DNA of 64,000 nt. Source: Paraburkholderia ginsengiterrae. GTDB lineage: Bacteria > Pseudomonadota > Gammaproteobacteria > Burkholderiales > Burkholderiaceae. Below are positions 41,449 through 50,340 of this stretch, one piece after another. Under the pieces are notes generated by a model. That model had not been told where the DNA came from, did not search any database, and was given only the letters and a program-made list of their open reading frames with translations. The DNA lies in the NCBI RefSeq assembly GCF_001645125.1, contig NZ_LXKA01000382.1:164266-228265 (forward strand), written 5' to 3'. Each line of letters starts with the position of its first letter. The stretch's first letter is position 1. Position numbers and translations under genes: made by a program.

Positions 41449-41679
41449 AGCGCAGCCCAGCTGGAGCGGCTCTACGATTTCTGGAAGGAGGCGGGCGGGT
41501 TCGCCGCCGCGAACCACGAACTGCTCACCCATATCAGCTGGCCGCGCTTCTGGGCGGTGCAGATTCTGCTCATCACGCTGATATTCAACTACTGCGTGAT
41601 CGCGGAACTCGCGCGCGCACTCGGACGCGACAAGCGCAAACGGATTTTCTTCGGACCGCTGCCTCCAACGCGCAACTGA
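41449..41679 (+). pseudogene. remnant of a membrane-protein gene (3-prime fragment)
   Basis: An open stretch of 76 codons between a TAG at 41446 and a TGA at 41677 has no start codon but reads as clear protein: QLERLYDFWKEAGGFAAANH, then WPRFWAVQILLITLIFNYCV (a membrane helix) and a basic end RDKRKRIFFGPLPPTRN. It looks like the C-terminal end of a lost gene, cut upstream near 41450. Not identified. The rest of the gap 41408-41766 holds nothing else. Confidence 0.6.
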
Positions 41680-41766
41680 TCGTCGGATTCGTCACGATGT
41701 ATCGCACCGTAAACAACGGCGTGTGGCTCAGCTCAAATCCACACGCCTCTTGCGACTGTGTGCGGA

Positions 41767-42459
41767 TTACAACGCCGGAATCACGCTCGGCGTTTCCAGG
41801 TGATACTCGACGCGCCTGACGCCCGGCACGCCCTCGGCCGCGATGCGGATCGCGCGCCTTTCCTCGTCGGATTCGATCACGCCCCAGAGATGCGCGACAC
41901 CGTCCTTGACGAGCACGCCCTGTTTCGGCAGCCCCCAGCGCTGGCCGTGCATTTCCAGCACGATCGCGTCGCGCAGGCTCGCATCGTCGTGCGAAATCGA
42001 ATCCACGGGCGGAGCGACGCTCGCGAGTGCGCGGATCATATTGGACCGGCTGACGATTCCGACCAGCTTGCCGTCTTTCAGTACCGGTACGCGTTTGAGA
42101 TGCCGGCGCTCCATGAGGTCGGCGATCTGATCGAGCGGCATGTCCTCGGAAATTGAAATCACCTGGTCGCACATCACGTCGCCGACGACGTGCCCGTGCT
42201 CCTTCACGTACCTTGCGGCTTGCTCGCGAGGCGTCGACAGCAGAAATTCGAGCCACCACGGGCGCTTCCCGTGCACCGTGCCGTTTTCCACGCGATGCAG
42301 CAGATCGCCCTGGCTAACGATGCCAATAACCTGTCTGTTCGCATCGACGACCGGCATGCCGCTGATACGGTTGTCGACGAACAGTTGTGCCGCGTCGTGA
42401 ATCGTCATGTCCGGAGTGGCGGTGATGACGGACGTAGTCATGATGTCAAGCGCACGCAT
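41767..42459 (-). CDS. CBS-domain pair plus BON domain protein
   Basis: Cytoplasmic protein of 230 residues. Two CBS motifs (MTTSVITATPDMTIHDAAQL ... ISGMPVVDANRQVIGIVS; VMCDQVISISEDMPLDQIAD ... VLKDGKLVGIVSRSN) form one adenosyl-nucleotide-binding module, followed by a BON domain (WGLPKQGVLVKDGVAHLWGV; GVPGVRRVEYHL). AGGAGG before the ATG at 42459 fixes the start. Such proteins are thought to sense AMP/ATP or SAM and contact membranes or partners. It is 32 bases after the orphan PstS gene on the same strand and may be co-transcribed. Confidence 0.9.
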   Translation of the reverse strand: MRALDIMTTSVITATPDMTIHDAAQLFVDNRISGMPVVDANRQVIGIVSQGDLLHRVENGTVHGKRPWWLEFLLSTPREQAARYVKEHGHVVGDVMCDQVISISEDMPLDQIADLMERRHLKRVPVLKDGKLVGIVSRSNMIRALASVAPPVDSISHDDASLRDAIVLEMHGQRWGLPKQGVLVKDGVAHLWGVIESDEERRAIRIAAEGVPGVRRVEYHLETPSVIPAL

Positions 42460-42491
42460 GGTCGGTCCTCCTGCGAGTGAGTGAATGACGC

Positions 42492-43676
42492 TCAATAGCC
42501 TGCCGGCAGCGACTTGGTGACGCGGACCAGGCTTGTCGTCCCTTTCGGTGCGCCGCCGGCAGGGACTTCGCCGACTAGCCCGCTGGACAGGTTCTGCGCC
42601 CAATACGCTTCGATCTTCCCGACTAGCTCCGGCGGCGGGGTGCCGTAATTTTCGACAGCCGCCTCTTCGCGGCCCTCATTGAGAGCCCACCGGAAGAACG
42701 CAAGCGCGACGGATGAGCCGACGTTGTTCTCGGCTTTCATCAAGATGAATACGACGCCAGGAATCGGCCAAGCGCGGTCGCCCGGCGGATCGGTGACGAG
42801 CTGGTAGAAATCGCCCACACGGCCCCAATCCACTGTCTCGACGGCAGCTTTGAAACTTGCGGCCGATGGCTCGACAAACGCGCCCGATTTATTCTGAACG
42901 CTCGCATAGGCGAGGGGCGCGAGGCCCGTGTAGGCTAGCTCGACATAACCGATCGCGCCGGCGATCCGCTTAACATAGGTGGCGACCAGCTGGCTGTTCG
43001 TGGCGCTGAACCCAACCGGCCATTTGACCGTCAGGCCGCTGCCCACCTGCTCGCGCCATTGCGGGCTCACGGCGCTCAGATAGTTCGTCCAGTTGAAGGT
43101 CGACCCGGACCGGTCACCGCGATGAACCACGACGATTTTCAGATCGGGGAGCGCGAGACCGGGATTGATTGCCTTGATGGCCGGGTCGTTCCAGTCGGTG
43201 ATTTTGCCCAGGTAGATGTCCGCCAGCAGCGGACCCGTCAAGTGAAGCTGTCCCGGTGCTATGCCGTCGAGGTGGACTACCGGCACGAGGCCGCCGGCCG
43301 CCACCGGGAACTGGATGAGTCCCGATGTGCGCAATTCGTCTGGCTTCAGCGGCATGTCCGAGGCACTAAAAGTTACCGTGGCCGCTTTCAACTGATCAAT
43401 GCCGTTGCCGGAGCCAACGGGATGAAAACTCACCTGCTGATGGGTTTTGCCGTAATAGGAGGCGGCCCACTTCTGCGCCAGGGGATCGAAGAAGCTCGAG
43501 CCGGCACCCGTGATACCTCCGACGGCCTGCACTGTCTGCGCCGCCAGCGCATGACTCGCGCCGAGACACGCAGTCGCGATCGCGATACAGCGAAACACCT
43601 GCCGTAGCTCGCGGGCCGTTGCAGCAATGACTGTGGAAAGGGGAGCGACAGTGCTTTGCTGGAATCGGGTGTTCAT
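42492..43676 (-). CDS. pstS: PstS-like phosphate-binding protein (orphan)
   Basis: Periplasmic phosphate-binding protein of 394 residues. A long N-terminus includes a signal peptide (CIAIATACLGASHALAAQ), followed by GITGAGSSFFDPLAQKWAASY and the phosphate-site segments GSGNGIDQL, FSASDMPL and HRGDRSGSTFNWTNYLS. All are standard for PstS. No pstC, pstA, pstB or phoU is adjacent, so it is an orphan copy. The start at 43676 (GGGGGT upstream) is preferred over 43691. It precedes the CBS-BON gene and follows a two-component gene pair on the same strand after about 170 bases. Confidence 0.9.
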   Translation of the reverse strand: MNTRFQQSTVAPLSTVIAATARELRQVFRCIAIATACLGASHALAAQTVQAVGGITGAGSSFFDPLAQKWAASYYGKTHQQVSFHPVGSGNGIDQLKAATVTFSASDMPLKPDELRTSGLIQFPVAAGGLVPVVHLDGIAPGQLHLTGPLLADIYLGKITDWNDPAIKAINPGLALPDLKIVVVHRGDRSGSTFNWTNYLSAVSPQWREQVGSGLTVKWPVGFSATNSQLVATYVKRIAGAIGYVELAYTGLAPLAYASVQNKSGAFVEPSAASFKAAVETVDWGRVGDFYQLVTDPPGDRAWPIPGVVFILMKAENNVGSSVALAFFRWALNEGREEAAVENYGTPPPELVGKIEAYWAQNLSSGLVGEVPAGGAPKGTTSLVRVTKSLPAGY

Positions 43677-43844
43677 GGCGGCGACCCCCATCGAGATGTT
43701 GGGCTACGCCTGCCTACCCCGCATAAGGGTCGCGGCACGCTGGCAGGTATGACGGCACTGTATGCGCCGGCTGCGTGCGCATGAATAAGGCGCCGTTGCT
43801 AAAAGAGGCTAGGGGATTGCCTTATTCTGCGGTCGGGCTCCGCC

Positions 43845-44525
43845 CTATTGGCTCTCGATCCACTGAATGGCGAAGCGCATCAACTCTTTGCCGCTACGGA
43901 TATGCAGCTTTTCTTTGATGTTGGCCTGATGCGCCTCGATGGTCTTCACGCTCCGATTCAGTTTTCCCGCGATTTCGCGCGTGCTGAAGCCGAGTCCGAT
44001 CAGGTGCAGGACTTCGAATTCCCGCTCCGAAAGGCTCGCGATTGCGCCCTCCGCGTTTTTACGAGGGGCGGCAAGGGCTCGCGCCAGCTTTTCGTGCATG
44101 GCGGCGCTTAAATAAATATTGCCTGCCAGCACTTCGCGAATGGCGCTCACGACGTGCTCGGTGGCCTCGAGTTTCATCAGATACCCGTTGGCCCCGGACC
44201 GTAGTGCGCGTTCGGCAAACAGGCTTTCGTCATGCATGCTGAGGACGAGGATGGCCAGAGCCGGGTAGCGGTGGCGGAGCGTCTTGACAAGATCGAGGCC
44301 GGAATCCGATTTCAGGCTGAGGTCCACAATGGCCATGTCGGGGCGGCCCATATCGGGCTCCCGATCCATCGCCGCCAGCGCCTCTTCGGCGCTGCCAGCC
44401 GCACTGCACACGTGCAGGTCTCCCTGCAGATTCAGCAGATGTGTCATGCCGTCCCGGATGATGGGGTGATCATCCACGATCAGGATTTGAGTGGCCCGGT
44501 CCGGGCTAGACGATTTTTCGTGCAC
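43845..44525 (-). CDS. NarL/FixJ-type response regulator
   Basis: Response regulator of 226 residues: receiver domain (LIVDDHPIIRDGMTHLL with acidic pair; phospho-acceptor Asp in MAIVDLSLKSDSGLDLV; switch and Lys in GANGYLMK) and a LuxR-type helix-turn-helix (LSEREFEVLHLIGLGFSTREIAGKLNRSVKTIEAHQ, here quoted in shorter part). The GTG at 44525 is preceded by GGGGGGCGG and overlaps the stop of the sensor kinase gene by 20 bases, showing coupling. It probably binds DNA after phosphorylation by the MASE1 kinase; targets unknown. Confidence 0.9.
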   Translation of the reverse strand: MHEKSSSPDRATQILIVDDHPIIRDGMTHLLNLQGDLHVCSAAGSAEEALAAMDREPDMGRPDMAIVDLSLKSDSGLDLVKTLRHRYPALAILVLSMHDESLFAERALRSGANGYLMKLEATEHVVSAIREVLAGNIYLSAAMHEKLARALAAPRKNAEGAIASLSEREFEVLHLIGLGFSTREIAGKLNRSVKTIEAHQANIKEKLHIRSGKELMRFAIQWIESQ

Positions 44526-46188
44526 GGTCCGCCCCCCCCGGTAGCGGACAATTGATGGCGACCGTGGTACCTCCGAAAGTATTGCGGGTGACCGAGCAGG
44601 AACCGCCCAGAAGGCTTGCCCGGTGACGGAGGTTATGAAGTCCCAGCCCGGAGGCGCGCTCCATTTCTTCCTGGCCGACGCCCGCTCCGTCGTCACTGAT
44701 TGAAAGCGTCTGCATACCGTCTGCCTGCTCCAGGTCGATCCAGATGCGGCGGCCGTGGCTATATTTCAGCGCATTGTTGACTGCTTCCTGTGCCGCACGG
44801 TAGAGGTTGATCTGCATCAGCGGATCCAGTGGGTCCACATCCGGCGCGGCCCGCAGCGTGCAATCGACGCCATTGAGCGTGCGCGCCGTGTCCGCCAGCC
44901 CCTGCAATGCGGTTACAAGGCCACCCTGTTCCATGGCGACCGGGTCCAGGCCATGGGCAATCCGGCGGGTCATCAAGGACGCCTGCTTGACCAATCCGAC
45001 AATGGTAGCGGCATCGGCTGCTGCTGCGTGGCCTTGCGCCTGCAATTTCTGATTCAAGGCGGCGCAGTACAGGCCCAGGCTCGTCAGCTGTTGTCCTAGC
45101 CCATCATGCAGGTCCCGGCCGATGAGTCGTTGCTGCTGATCGCCAATCCGGATCAATTCTCCTTCCAGCAGACGGCGTTGCGCCATCTCCTCCTTGAGAT
45201 CATCGTTGGTCTTCTGCAGGTCTTCGGTTCGAGCCACCACGCGCTGTTCCAGTTCGATATAGGACGCCTGAAGCAGCTGATGCGCGCGCTGTTCCTGAGC
45301 ACGTGCCGCCACCAGCAGCAGTCCGGTTATTGCCATGACGTTGGCGAAGGTGCACCACCTCACGAGGCTATCCACCGGGGATTCGGCAGCGAAGGGGCCC
45401 GTGCCGTGGGTGGTGCCCCAGACGGCCATGGCCGAGACCACCAGGGTCGTGATGCTGATGCCCAGGTGATCGAAGCGCAAAGCCGCCCAGATAACGAACG
45501 GAAAGACCGCCAGGGCCGCAGGATAGTAGCCATGCCCGGCAAGTTGCGGCGCGCCGAAAATGAGGTAGCTCACCCAGAAGGTCGAAATGGTCAGTACGCA
45601 CGCCTCTACGGTCTGCTGCTTGGAGCGAACCGGGTTCGAATAGGTGAGGAAGCTGAGCAGGGGCGGGGCGATGACCAGGACTCCCATCATGTCGCCGAGC
45701 CACCATTTCAGAAAGGCCGCGCCGTACTCGGCGGGCGGCACGAGGCCCGCTCCACGCAGGGCCGTCATGCCAAACAGCGCGCTGATTGCCGTGCTCAGCA
45801 CCGCGGCCAGGCCGATGAAGGCCAGCACGTCATGAATCCGGTTGAGCGTGATCCGGAATCGGGCTGCGCGCTTCAACAGGAATGCTGCCGTCAACGCGCC
45901 GATCATGGAGCCGGTGCCGATCAACGCGGCCACGCCTGCGGGCACGCCGGCCGACAGGTTGGCGAGGAACGAGCCGATCGCAATTCCCGGCGCAACTGCG
46001 AAGCCCAGAGCGAGCAGCGCAACAAGGGCGATGCCGCTTGAGGGCCAGACGAGGGAAATGGCGCCGCCCACTACCGCATACGCAAGCCCCAGCCTTGCAC
46101 CTGCGAAGTACGCCAATGCAACGATTCCGGTGTACAGGAAGAGGCTGGTTCTGGAATTGACCCGAATGGTAACCATCGTTCGCTTCAA
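44506..46188 (-). CDS. MASE1-domain sensor histidine kinase
   Basis: Membrane sensor of 560 residues. An N-terminal MASE1 domain of about eight helices (AYFAGARLGLAYAVVGG; VWPSSGIALVALL; FLKWWLGDMMGVLVIAPPLL) is followed by a coiled coil. The NarX/UhpB-type kinase core has the phospho-His motif IGRDLHDGLGQQLT, and the ATPase has NNALKYSHG and SDDGAGVG plus GLGLHNLRHRA. The partner response regulator gene follows with a 20-base overlap. The signal is unknown; MASE1 is a general membrane sensing module. It is divergent from the squalene/phytoene synthase gene. Confidence 0.9.
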   Translation of the reverse strand: MKRTMVTIRVNSRTSLFLYTGIVALAYFAGARLGLAYAVVGGAISLVWPSSGIALVALLALGFAVAPGIAIGSFLANLSAGVPAGVAALIGTGSMIGALTAAFLLKRAARFRITLNRIHDVLAFIGLAAVLSTAISALFGMTALRGAGLVPPAEYGAAFLKWWLGDMMGVLVIAPPLLSFLTYSNPVRSKQQTVEACVLTISTFWVSYLIFGAPQLAGHGYYPAALAVFPFVIWAALRFDHLGISITTLVVSAMAVWGTTHGTGPFAAESPVDSLVRWCTFANVMAITGLLLVAARAQEQRAHQLLQASYIELEQRVVARTEDLQKTNDDLKEEMAQRRLLEGELIRIGDQQQRLIGRDLHDGLGQQLTSLGLYCAALNQKLQAQGHAAAADAATIVGLVKQASLMTRRIAHGLDPVAMEQGGLVTALQGLADTARTLNGVDCTLRAAPDVDPLDPLMQINLYRAAQEAVNNALKYSHGRRIWIDLEQADGMQTLSISDDGAGVGQEEMERASGLGLHNLRHRASLLGGSCSVTRNTFGGTTVAINCPLPGGADRARKIV

Positions 46189-46601
46189 ATCCTGAAGGAC
46201 AGGTTCTTGCGGGCGTTAAAACGGCTTTTCAACAGTCGTGGGACAACGGTCCAGCATAGGCCGTGAATTTTTTGGCGCAAAGTCGGCGGATTCCCCAAAC
46301 GTTGACCAACGCACATATTGGCGATGAGCGCTTGACCTGAAAGCTCGTCGAATGGCAAGAACGGGGCACGTACTGCCGACCGACGCCTCCGCATAGACAA
46401 CGCGCATTCACCGAGGCCGTCAAGATCTCACCCGAGCTCGCCAATAGGGTACGGGTAAAGCGCCTGAGCGCGAGCCATGGCGAGCAGGCTGGCAAGGGCC
46501 TGGGCAGAGCCACCGTCGCGCGATGAAGGCGGTTCGCCGTATACAATTCGGCAGCGCCTGACTTTTACCCGCTTTCGCCCAACACAAAACTGATCCCGTC
46601 C
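46189..46601. other. 413-base divergent gap
   Basis: Region between the MASE1 kinase and the squalene/phytoene synthase gene. A TATACAAT -10-like box near 46539 may serve the synthase gene; no convincing -35 is seen. I find no small gene or repeat here. Confidence 0.4.
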
Positions 46602-47648
46602 ATGCCGAATCCGACCCGGGCCTTCCTTCTTGGCCCGCTCCTGAAAGGCGTTTCCCGCTCCTTCTATCTCACCCTGCGCGTGCTGCCCGCCGGGATGCGC
46701 GATCCAATCGGCCTCGCGTACCTGTTGGCGCGCGCGGCCGACACGATTGCGGATACCTCGCTGATCTCGCCGGAACAACGGCTTGCTTTGCTGCTGTCGC
46801 TGCGCGCGCAGGTCAATGGCGCGGCCGACGACGGTGCGCCGTTGCAGCGCATAGCCGCCGAAGTAGCGGGGCAGCAGATCCAGTCGGATGAAAAAGTCCT
46901 GCTCGAATCGCTCGGCCCGGCGCTCGACGTGTTGATGCAATTAAGCGAATCCGATCGCAAGGCCGTGCGCGAGATCGTCTCGACGCTAACCGAAGGCATG
47001 GAGTTCGATCTTCGCACTTTCCCGGACGAACGTTCCGGCGAGATCGCGGCACTGCGCGAATACGGCGATCTCGATCGCTATACGTATCTGGTGGCGGGTT
47101 GTGTCGGCGAATTCTGGACGACGATGACCTACGCTCACATGCCAGGCACGCTGAAAGAGCGCCCCGAGATCATGGCGCAACGTGGCGTGCGTTTCGGCAA
47201 GGCGTTGCAGATGACCAATGTGCTGCGCGATTGCGGCAAAGACTTGCGGATTGGCCGCTGTTATATCCCACAGATCCTGCTCGATCGCCACGGACTGAGC
47301 GCGCAGGAACTGCTGCTGCCGGCCAACTCGCTGCGTGCGCGGCCGCTGTTGGTGGAGCTTTTGGGTAAATCACTGGATCATTTCCGCGCAGCCCTCGACT
47401 ACACGCTGGCGATTCCCGCATCGTCGGTGCGCTTGCGACTCGCATGTCTGTGGCCGATTCTGATCGGTCTGGAGACCCTGCTTCTGCTGGTGGACAACCA
47501 CGCCTGGCTCGACCCGCGGAAAGTCTCCAAGGTGAAGCGCAACAGGGTCTATCAGATCATCGCCTCATCGCTGCTATTGGTCCCTTCGAATAGACGGGTG
47601 CGCAATGCAGTCGAACAGCAAATCAGGCAAATCGAAGCGCGGTTTTGA
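46602..47648 (+). CDS. squalene/phytoene synthase family protein
   Basis: Isoprenoid synthase of 348 residues that joins two prenyl diphosphates head to head. The two Asp-rich metal sites are present (LARAADTIADT near residue 45 and NVLRDCGKDL near residue 207), as are the N-terminal SRSFYLTLRVLP and the DRYTYLVAGCVGEFW segment. Length and motifs resemble squalene synthases. It stands alone, without the hpn genes of hopanoid clusters nearby. A hydrophobic helix near the C-terminus (LACLWPILIGLETLLLLV) may attach it to the membrane. Product could be squalene for hopanoids or a carotenoid precursor. Confidence 0.88.
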   Translation: MPNPTRAFLLGPLLKGVSRSFYLTLRVLPAGMRDPIGLAYLLARAADTIADTSLISPEQRLALLLSLRAQVNGAADDGAPLQRIAAEVAGQQIQSDEKVLLESLGPALDVLMQLSESDRKAVREIVSTLTEGMEFDLRTFPDERSGEIAALREYGDLDRYTYLVAGCVGEFWTTMTYAHMPGTLKERPEIMAQRGVRFGKALQMTNVLRDCGKDLRIGRCYIPQILLDRHGLSAQELLLPANSLRARPLLVELLGKSLDHFRAALDYTLAIPASSVRLRLACLWPILIGLETLLLLVDNHAWLDPRKVSKVKRNRVYQIIASSLLLVPSNRRVRNAVEQQIRQIEARF

Positions 47649-47788
47649 ATGTAGTGCTATTCCGCATGGTGAATCGCGTGAAAATGTGAGCTGATTTAAT
47701 TTGCATCATTGAATCATCCTCAATCGGGAAACCCCTAGGACCGTGTATTCGTGGTTCGCGTTAGTCTCTTCAAAAGAGGAGACGAACC

Positions 47789-48037
47789 ATGAGACAGGCG
47801 TTCAATATTGCCGTGGTGCTGTTACTCGGCTATCTGATGGCAGATAGGGCATTGATGCGCGCGCAAGCAGGGGAGATAGGAACAATTACGTGCCATCAGG
47901 GCGCGGAACTGGTCAAGGCGAACGCGCTGAAAAAAGGTTTTGGCGATATTGGGGCCAGCAGTCAGGGCGAGAATTTTCTGTCGAACTGTCTCGTCACGGG
48001 GCGTGGTCAGGTGGGCAATCTGATCGCACGCGACTAA
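47789..48037 (+). CDS. small exported protein with two cysteines (82 aa)
   Basis: Short protein with an N-terminal signal peptide or anchor (FNIAVVLLLGYLMADRALM) and a mature part with two cysteines (ITCHQG and SNCLV), which may form a disulfide. GAGGAGA six bases before the ATG supports translation. No relative recognised. It stands alone between the squalene/phytoene synthase gene and the DUF4148 gene. Confidence 0.6.
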   Translation: MRQAFNIAVVLLLGYLMADRALMRAQAGEIGTITCHQGAELVKANALKKGFGDIGASSQGENFLSNCLVTGRGQVGNLIARD

Positions 48038-48135
48038 GGTGCGTCGATAAAGTGCGTCGAGAAAAAACGCCCAGGCCTTGAGAGCCCGGGCGAAGCCATC
48101 GGGAGCCCGATGACGGAGGTAAGGAATACAGAACT

Positions 48136-48167
48136 GGCCCGCGATCGATGAAAGTCGGTCGCGGGCC
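48136..48167 (+). terminator. terminator hairpin after the small exported protein
   Basis: GGCCCGCGA and TCGCGGGCC pair perfectly with a 14-base loop, followed by GGTTCGTTTT, a modest T run. It lies between convergent genes at 47789 and 48265 and could serve both. Confidence 0.6.
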
Positions 48168-48264
48168 GGTTCGTTTTATGAGTGTGCGTATCCTCGATGC
48201 GTCAACCGGCTGTTAGCGCCCGTTGCCGCTTGAGGATGGCTCAGTGTCCACATACGTGATCGAA

Positions 48265-48582
48265 TTAGCGGCCGAAGTAAATCGACTGCGGACCGCTCAT
48301 TGCGACCGGACGGCCCGATTGCGATGCGCCGCTCACCACGCCGCCGTAACCACTTTGCACTGCCTGCGAGGTGCCGTTTTCAGCATCGACGCGGGCTTGA
48401 GCGGCCTGAATGTTAGCCGGGTAATGCGGGTCGTCATATCCTGGGTGAAATCCGGCCTTTTCCAGTTGAACCAGTTCGGCGCGGACCTGAGCGCGGGTCA
48501 CGGGCTGGTTGGATTGTGCAAACGAAGCAACGGGAGCGGCCAGTGCAGCGGCGATAACAACGGCTTGAACGAGCGATTTCAT
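48265..48582 (-). CDS. DUF4148 family exported protein
   Basis: Periplasmic protein of 105 residues common in Burkholderia: a cleavable signal peptide (MKSLVQAVVIAAALAAPVAS, then FAQ) and the DUF4148 core VTRAQVRAELVQLEKAGFHP with DPHYPANIQAAQARV. GGAGG nine bases before the ATG fixes the start. Function unknown; members are often stress-induced, but nothing here shows regulation. Confidence 0.9.
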   Translation of the reverse strand: MKSLVQAVVIAAALAAPVASFAQSNQPVTRAQVRAELVQLEKAGFHPGYDDPHYPANIQAAQARVDAENGTSQAVQSGYGGVVSGASQSGRPVAMSGPQSIYFGR

Positions 48583-49081
48583 GATTAACTACCTCCAGTT
48601 TTTTGGTCTTTGTGTTGCTACGAGCGTTCTTGTTCGTAGTCAGTGATTACATTGTAGTTTTGCGATCTGGCTGGAGTAATACCCATATCAGGTAAGGTTT
48701 GTTGCTAAATTTGAGACAAAGAGGCGGGAGTTTGGGCGTGGGGAAATCGCGTCGATACCGCGCTGTCCCGACGTACTGCGGATCGGCGACACGTATTGCG
48801 GAAAAAGGTCGTGCTGCGATATGGCGAATTGAATCGGTCAAGGAAGGGGCGTTAAGCTAAGGATTCCTCACATGGTGGGTGGTCTAACTCCGATCCGATT
48901 TTTGACCGCGACGACCGCTTCGCCAGACCCGGTTATGCCGATTTCGTCATTTGGATCAGGGAATCGTATCTAGACGCCACCCTCATTAACCAGGAAAAAT
49001 CCGCCGCTGCGGAGTCAGAATAGAATGCGTTGTGAGAGCGACGCGATACAAAGACACAGTGCATAAGCCAAGGAGTAGTAC
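48583..49081. other. 499-base gap
   Basis: Divergent region between the DUF4148 gene and the M24 peptidase gene. It is relatively AT-rich near 48620-48720 and near 49020, where a TAGAAT box could be the -10 of the peptidase gene. No small gene, repeat or palindrome that I can support. Confidence 0.4.
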
Positions 49082-50296
49082 ATGAACAGAGGTATCGGCG
49101 GCTCAACCGCGGAAAACGAGCTCGCGCAATTGCACGATATGACGGCGGGCACTGAGCCGATTCAGCCGGACGAGTATCGGGCCCGTATCGCCAATGCACA
49201 GCGTTTGATGCGCGAGCAGGGTATGGCCGCCCTGTTCGTCGAGTCGAACAGCAACCTGCTGTACTTCACCGGCGTCCCTTGGCGCCGCAGCGAGCGCATG
49301 ACCGGCGCGATCATTCCGGCGCAGGGTGAAATCGAATATATCGTTCCGGCTTTCGAGCGCGGAACATTCGAAGGCATGCTTCAGATTCCCGGCAGGATGA
49401 ACCTTTGGCAAGAGCACGAAGCGCCTGCGCTGCTGATCGCGGAAGTGCTGGCGCGTCATGGCGCGAGCGCCGGCGTGCTGGGCTTCGATGAAACGGCGCC
49501 TTTCTTCATGTACACCGGACTGCGCACGCACGCTCCGGAACTTGCCATTGTGAGCGCAGCGGGGGTGACGAGCGAGTGCCGGATGCGTAAATCATCGGCT
49601 GAAATCGCGCTCATGCAGCGAGCCAATGACATGACGCTGCGCGTGCACCAGGCCGCGGCACGCATACTCCGGGAGGGCATCTCAACGGCGGAGGTGCTGG
49701 AGTTTATCGACAAGGCTCACCGCAAGGTTGGCTCGCGTCGCGGCTCCACGTTCTGCATCGTGCTGTTCGGGGCGGACACCGCCTTTCCGCACGGAGTGAA
49801 GTCGCCTAAGTCGCTGGAGCGCGGCGAAATGGTGCTGATCGATACGGGCTGCGAACTGTATGGCTACCAGTCCGACATCACGCGTACCTACGTGTTCGGC
49901 AATGCGACGGAGCAGCAGAGGGAAGTGTGGATGCACGAGCAACAGGCGCAACTGCGTGCATTCGAAGCGGCGCAGCTTGGTGTAGCCGCTGAGCAGATTG
50001 ATGGTGCCGCGCGGGCCTACATCGAGAACGCGGGATACCAGGCGAATTATGGTTTGCCGGGGCTTCCACACCGCACCGGGCATGGCATCGGCCTTGATAT
50101 TCACGAGTCGCCCTACATGGTGAAGGGCAATCGTACGCCGTTGGACACCGGCATGTGTTTCAGCATCGAACCGATGCTCTGCGTGCCCAACGCCTTTGGC
50201 ATCCGGCACGAGGATCACGCTTATATGACGGAATCGGGACCGCGATGGTTCACGCAACCTGCGTCAAGCATCGACGATCCCTTCGGTGTGGGGTAA
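49082..50296 (+). CDS. M24 family metallopeptidase (Xaa-Pro dipeptidase-like)
   Basis: Cytoplasmic pita-bread-fold hydrolase of 404 residues. An N-terminal creatinase-like domain (about 30-160) precedes the catalytic domain with the five metal ligands: Asp in VLIDTGCEL, Asp in GYQSDITRTYVF, His in PHRTGHGIGLDIHE, Glu in FSIEPML and Glu in GIRHEDHAYM. It likely removes an N-terminal residue before proline or acts as an amidohydrolase of the creatinase type. AAGGAG precedes the ATG. It stands alone and ends at a strong hairpin before the convergent ABC importer genes. Confidence 0.9.
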   Translation: MNRGIGGSTAENELAQLHDMTAGTEPIQPDEYRARIANAQRLMREQGMAALFVESNSNLLYFTGVPWRRSERMTGAIIPAQGEIEYIVPAFERGTFEGMLQIPGRMNLWQEHEAPALLIAEVLARHGASAGVLGFDETAPFFMYTGLRTHAPELAIVSAAGVTSECRMRKSSAEIALMQRANDMTLRVHQAAARILREGISTAEVLEFIDKAHRKVGSRRGSTFCIVLFGADTAFPHGVKSPKSLERGEMVLIDTGCELYGYQSDITRTYVFGNATEQQREVWMHEQQAQLRAFEAAQLGVAAEQIDGAARAYIENAGYQANYGLPGLPHRTGHGIGLDIHESPYMVKGNRTPLDTGMCFSIEPMLCVPNAFGIRHEDHAYMTESGPRWFTQPASSIDDPFGVG

Positions 50297-50304
50297 ACAT
50301 CAAA

Positions 50305-50331
50305 GGGCGCCGCGTTCTCCACGCGGCGCCC
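50305..50331. terminator. bidirectional terminator hairpin
   Basis: GGGCGCCGCG and CGCGGCGCCC pair perfectly around a seven-base loop between the convergent M24 peptidase and ABC permease genes, eight bases from each stop. No T run. Confidence 0.6.
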
Positions 50332-50340
50332 AGTAACCCG

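Noticed and set aside
42492-43676. A complete pst phosphate operon
   Set aside because: No pstC, pstA, pstB or phoU on either side; only the binding protein is present.
46185-46546. Small minus-strand frames upstream of the MASE1 kinase
   Set aside because: Arg-rich, no ribosome binding site, mutually overlapping in several frames.
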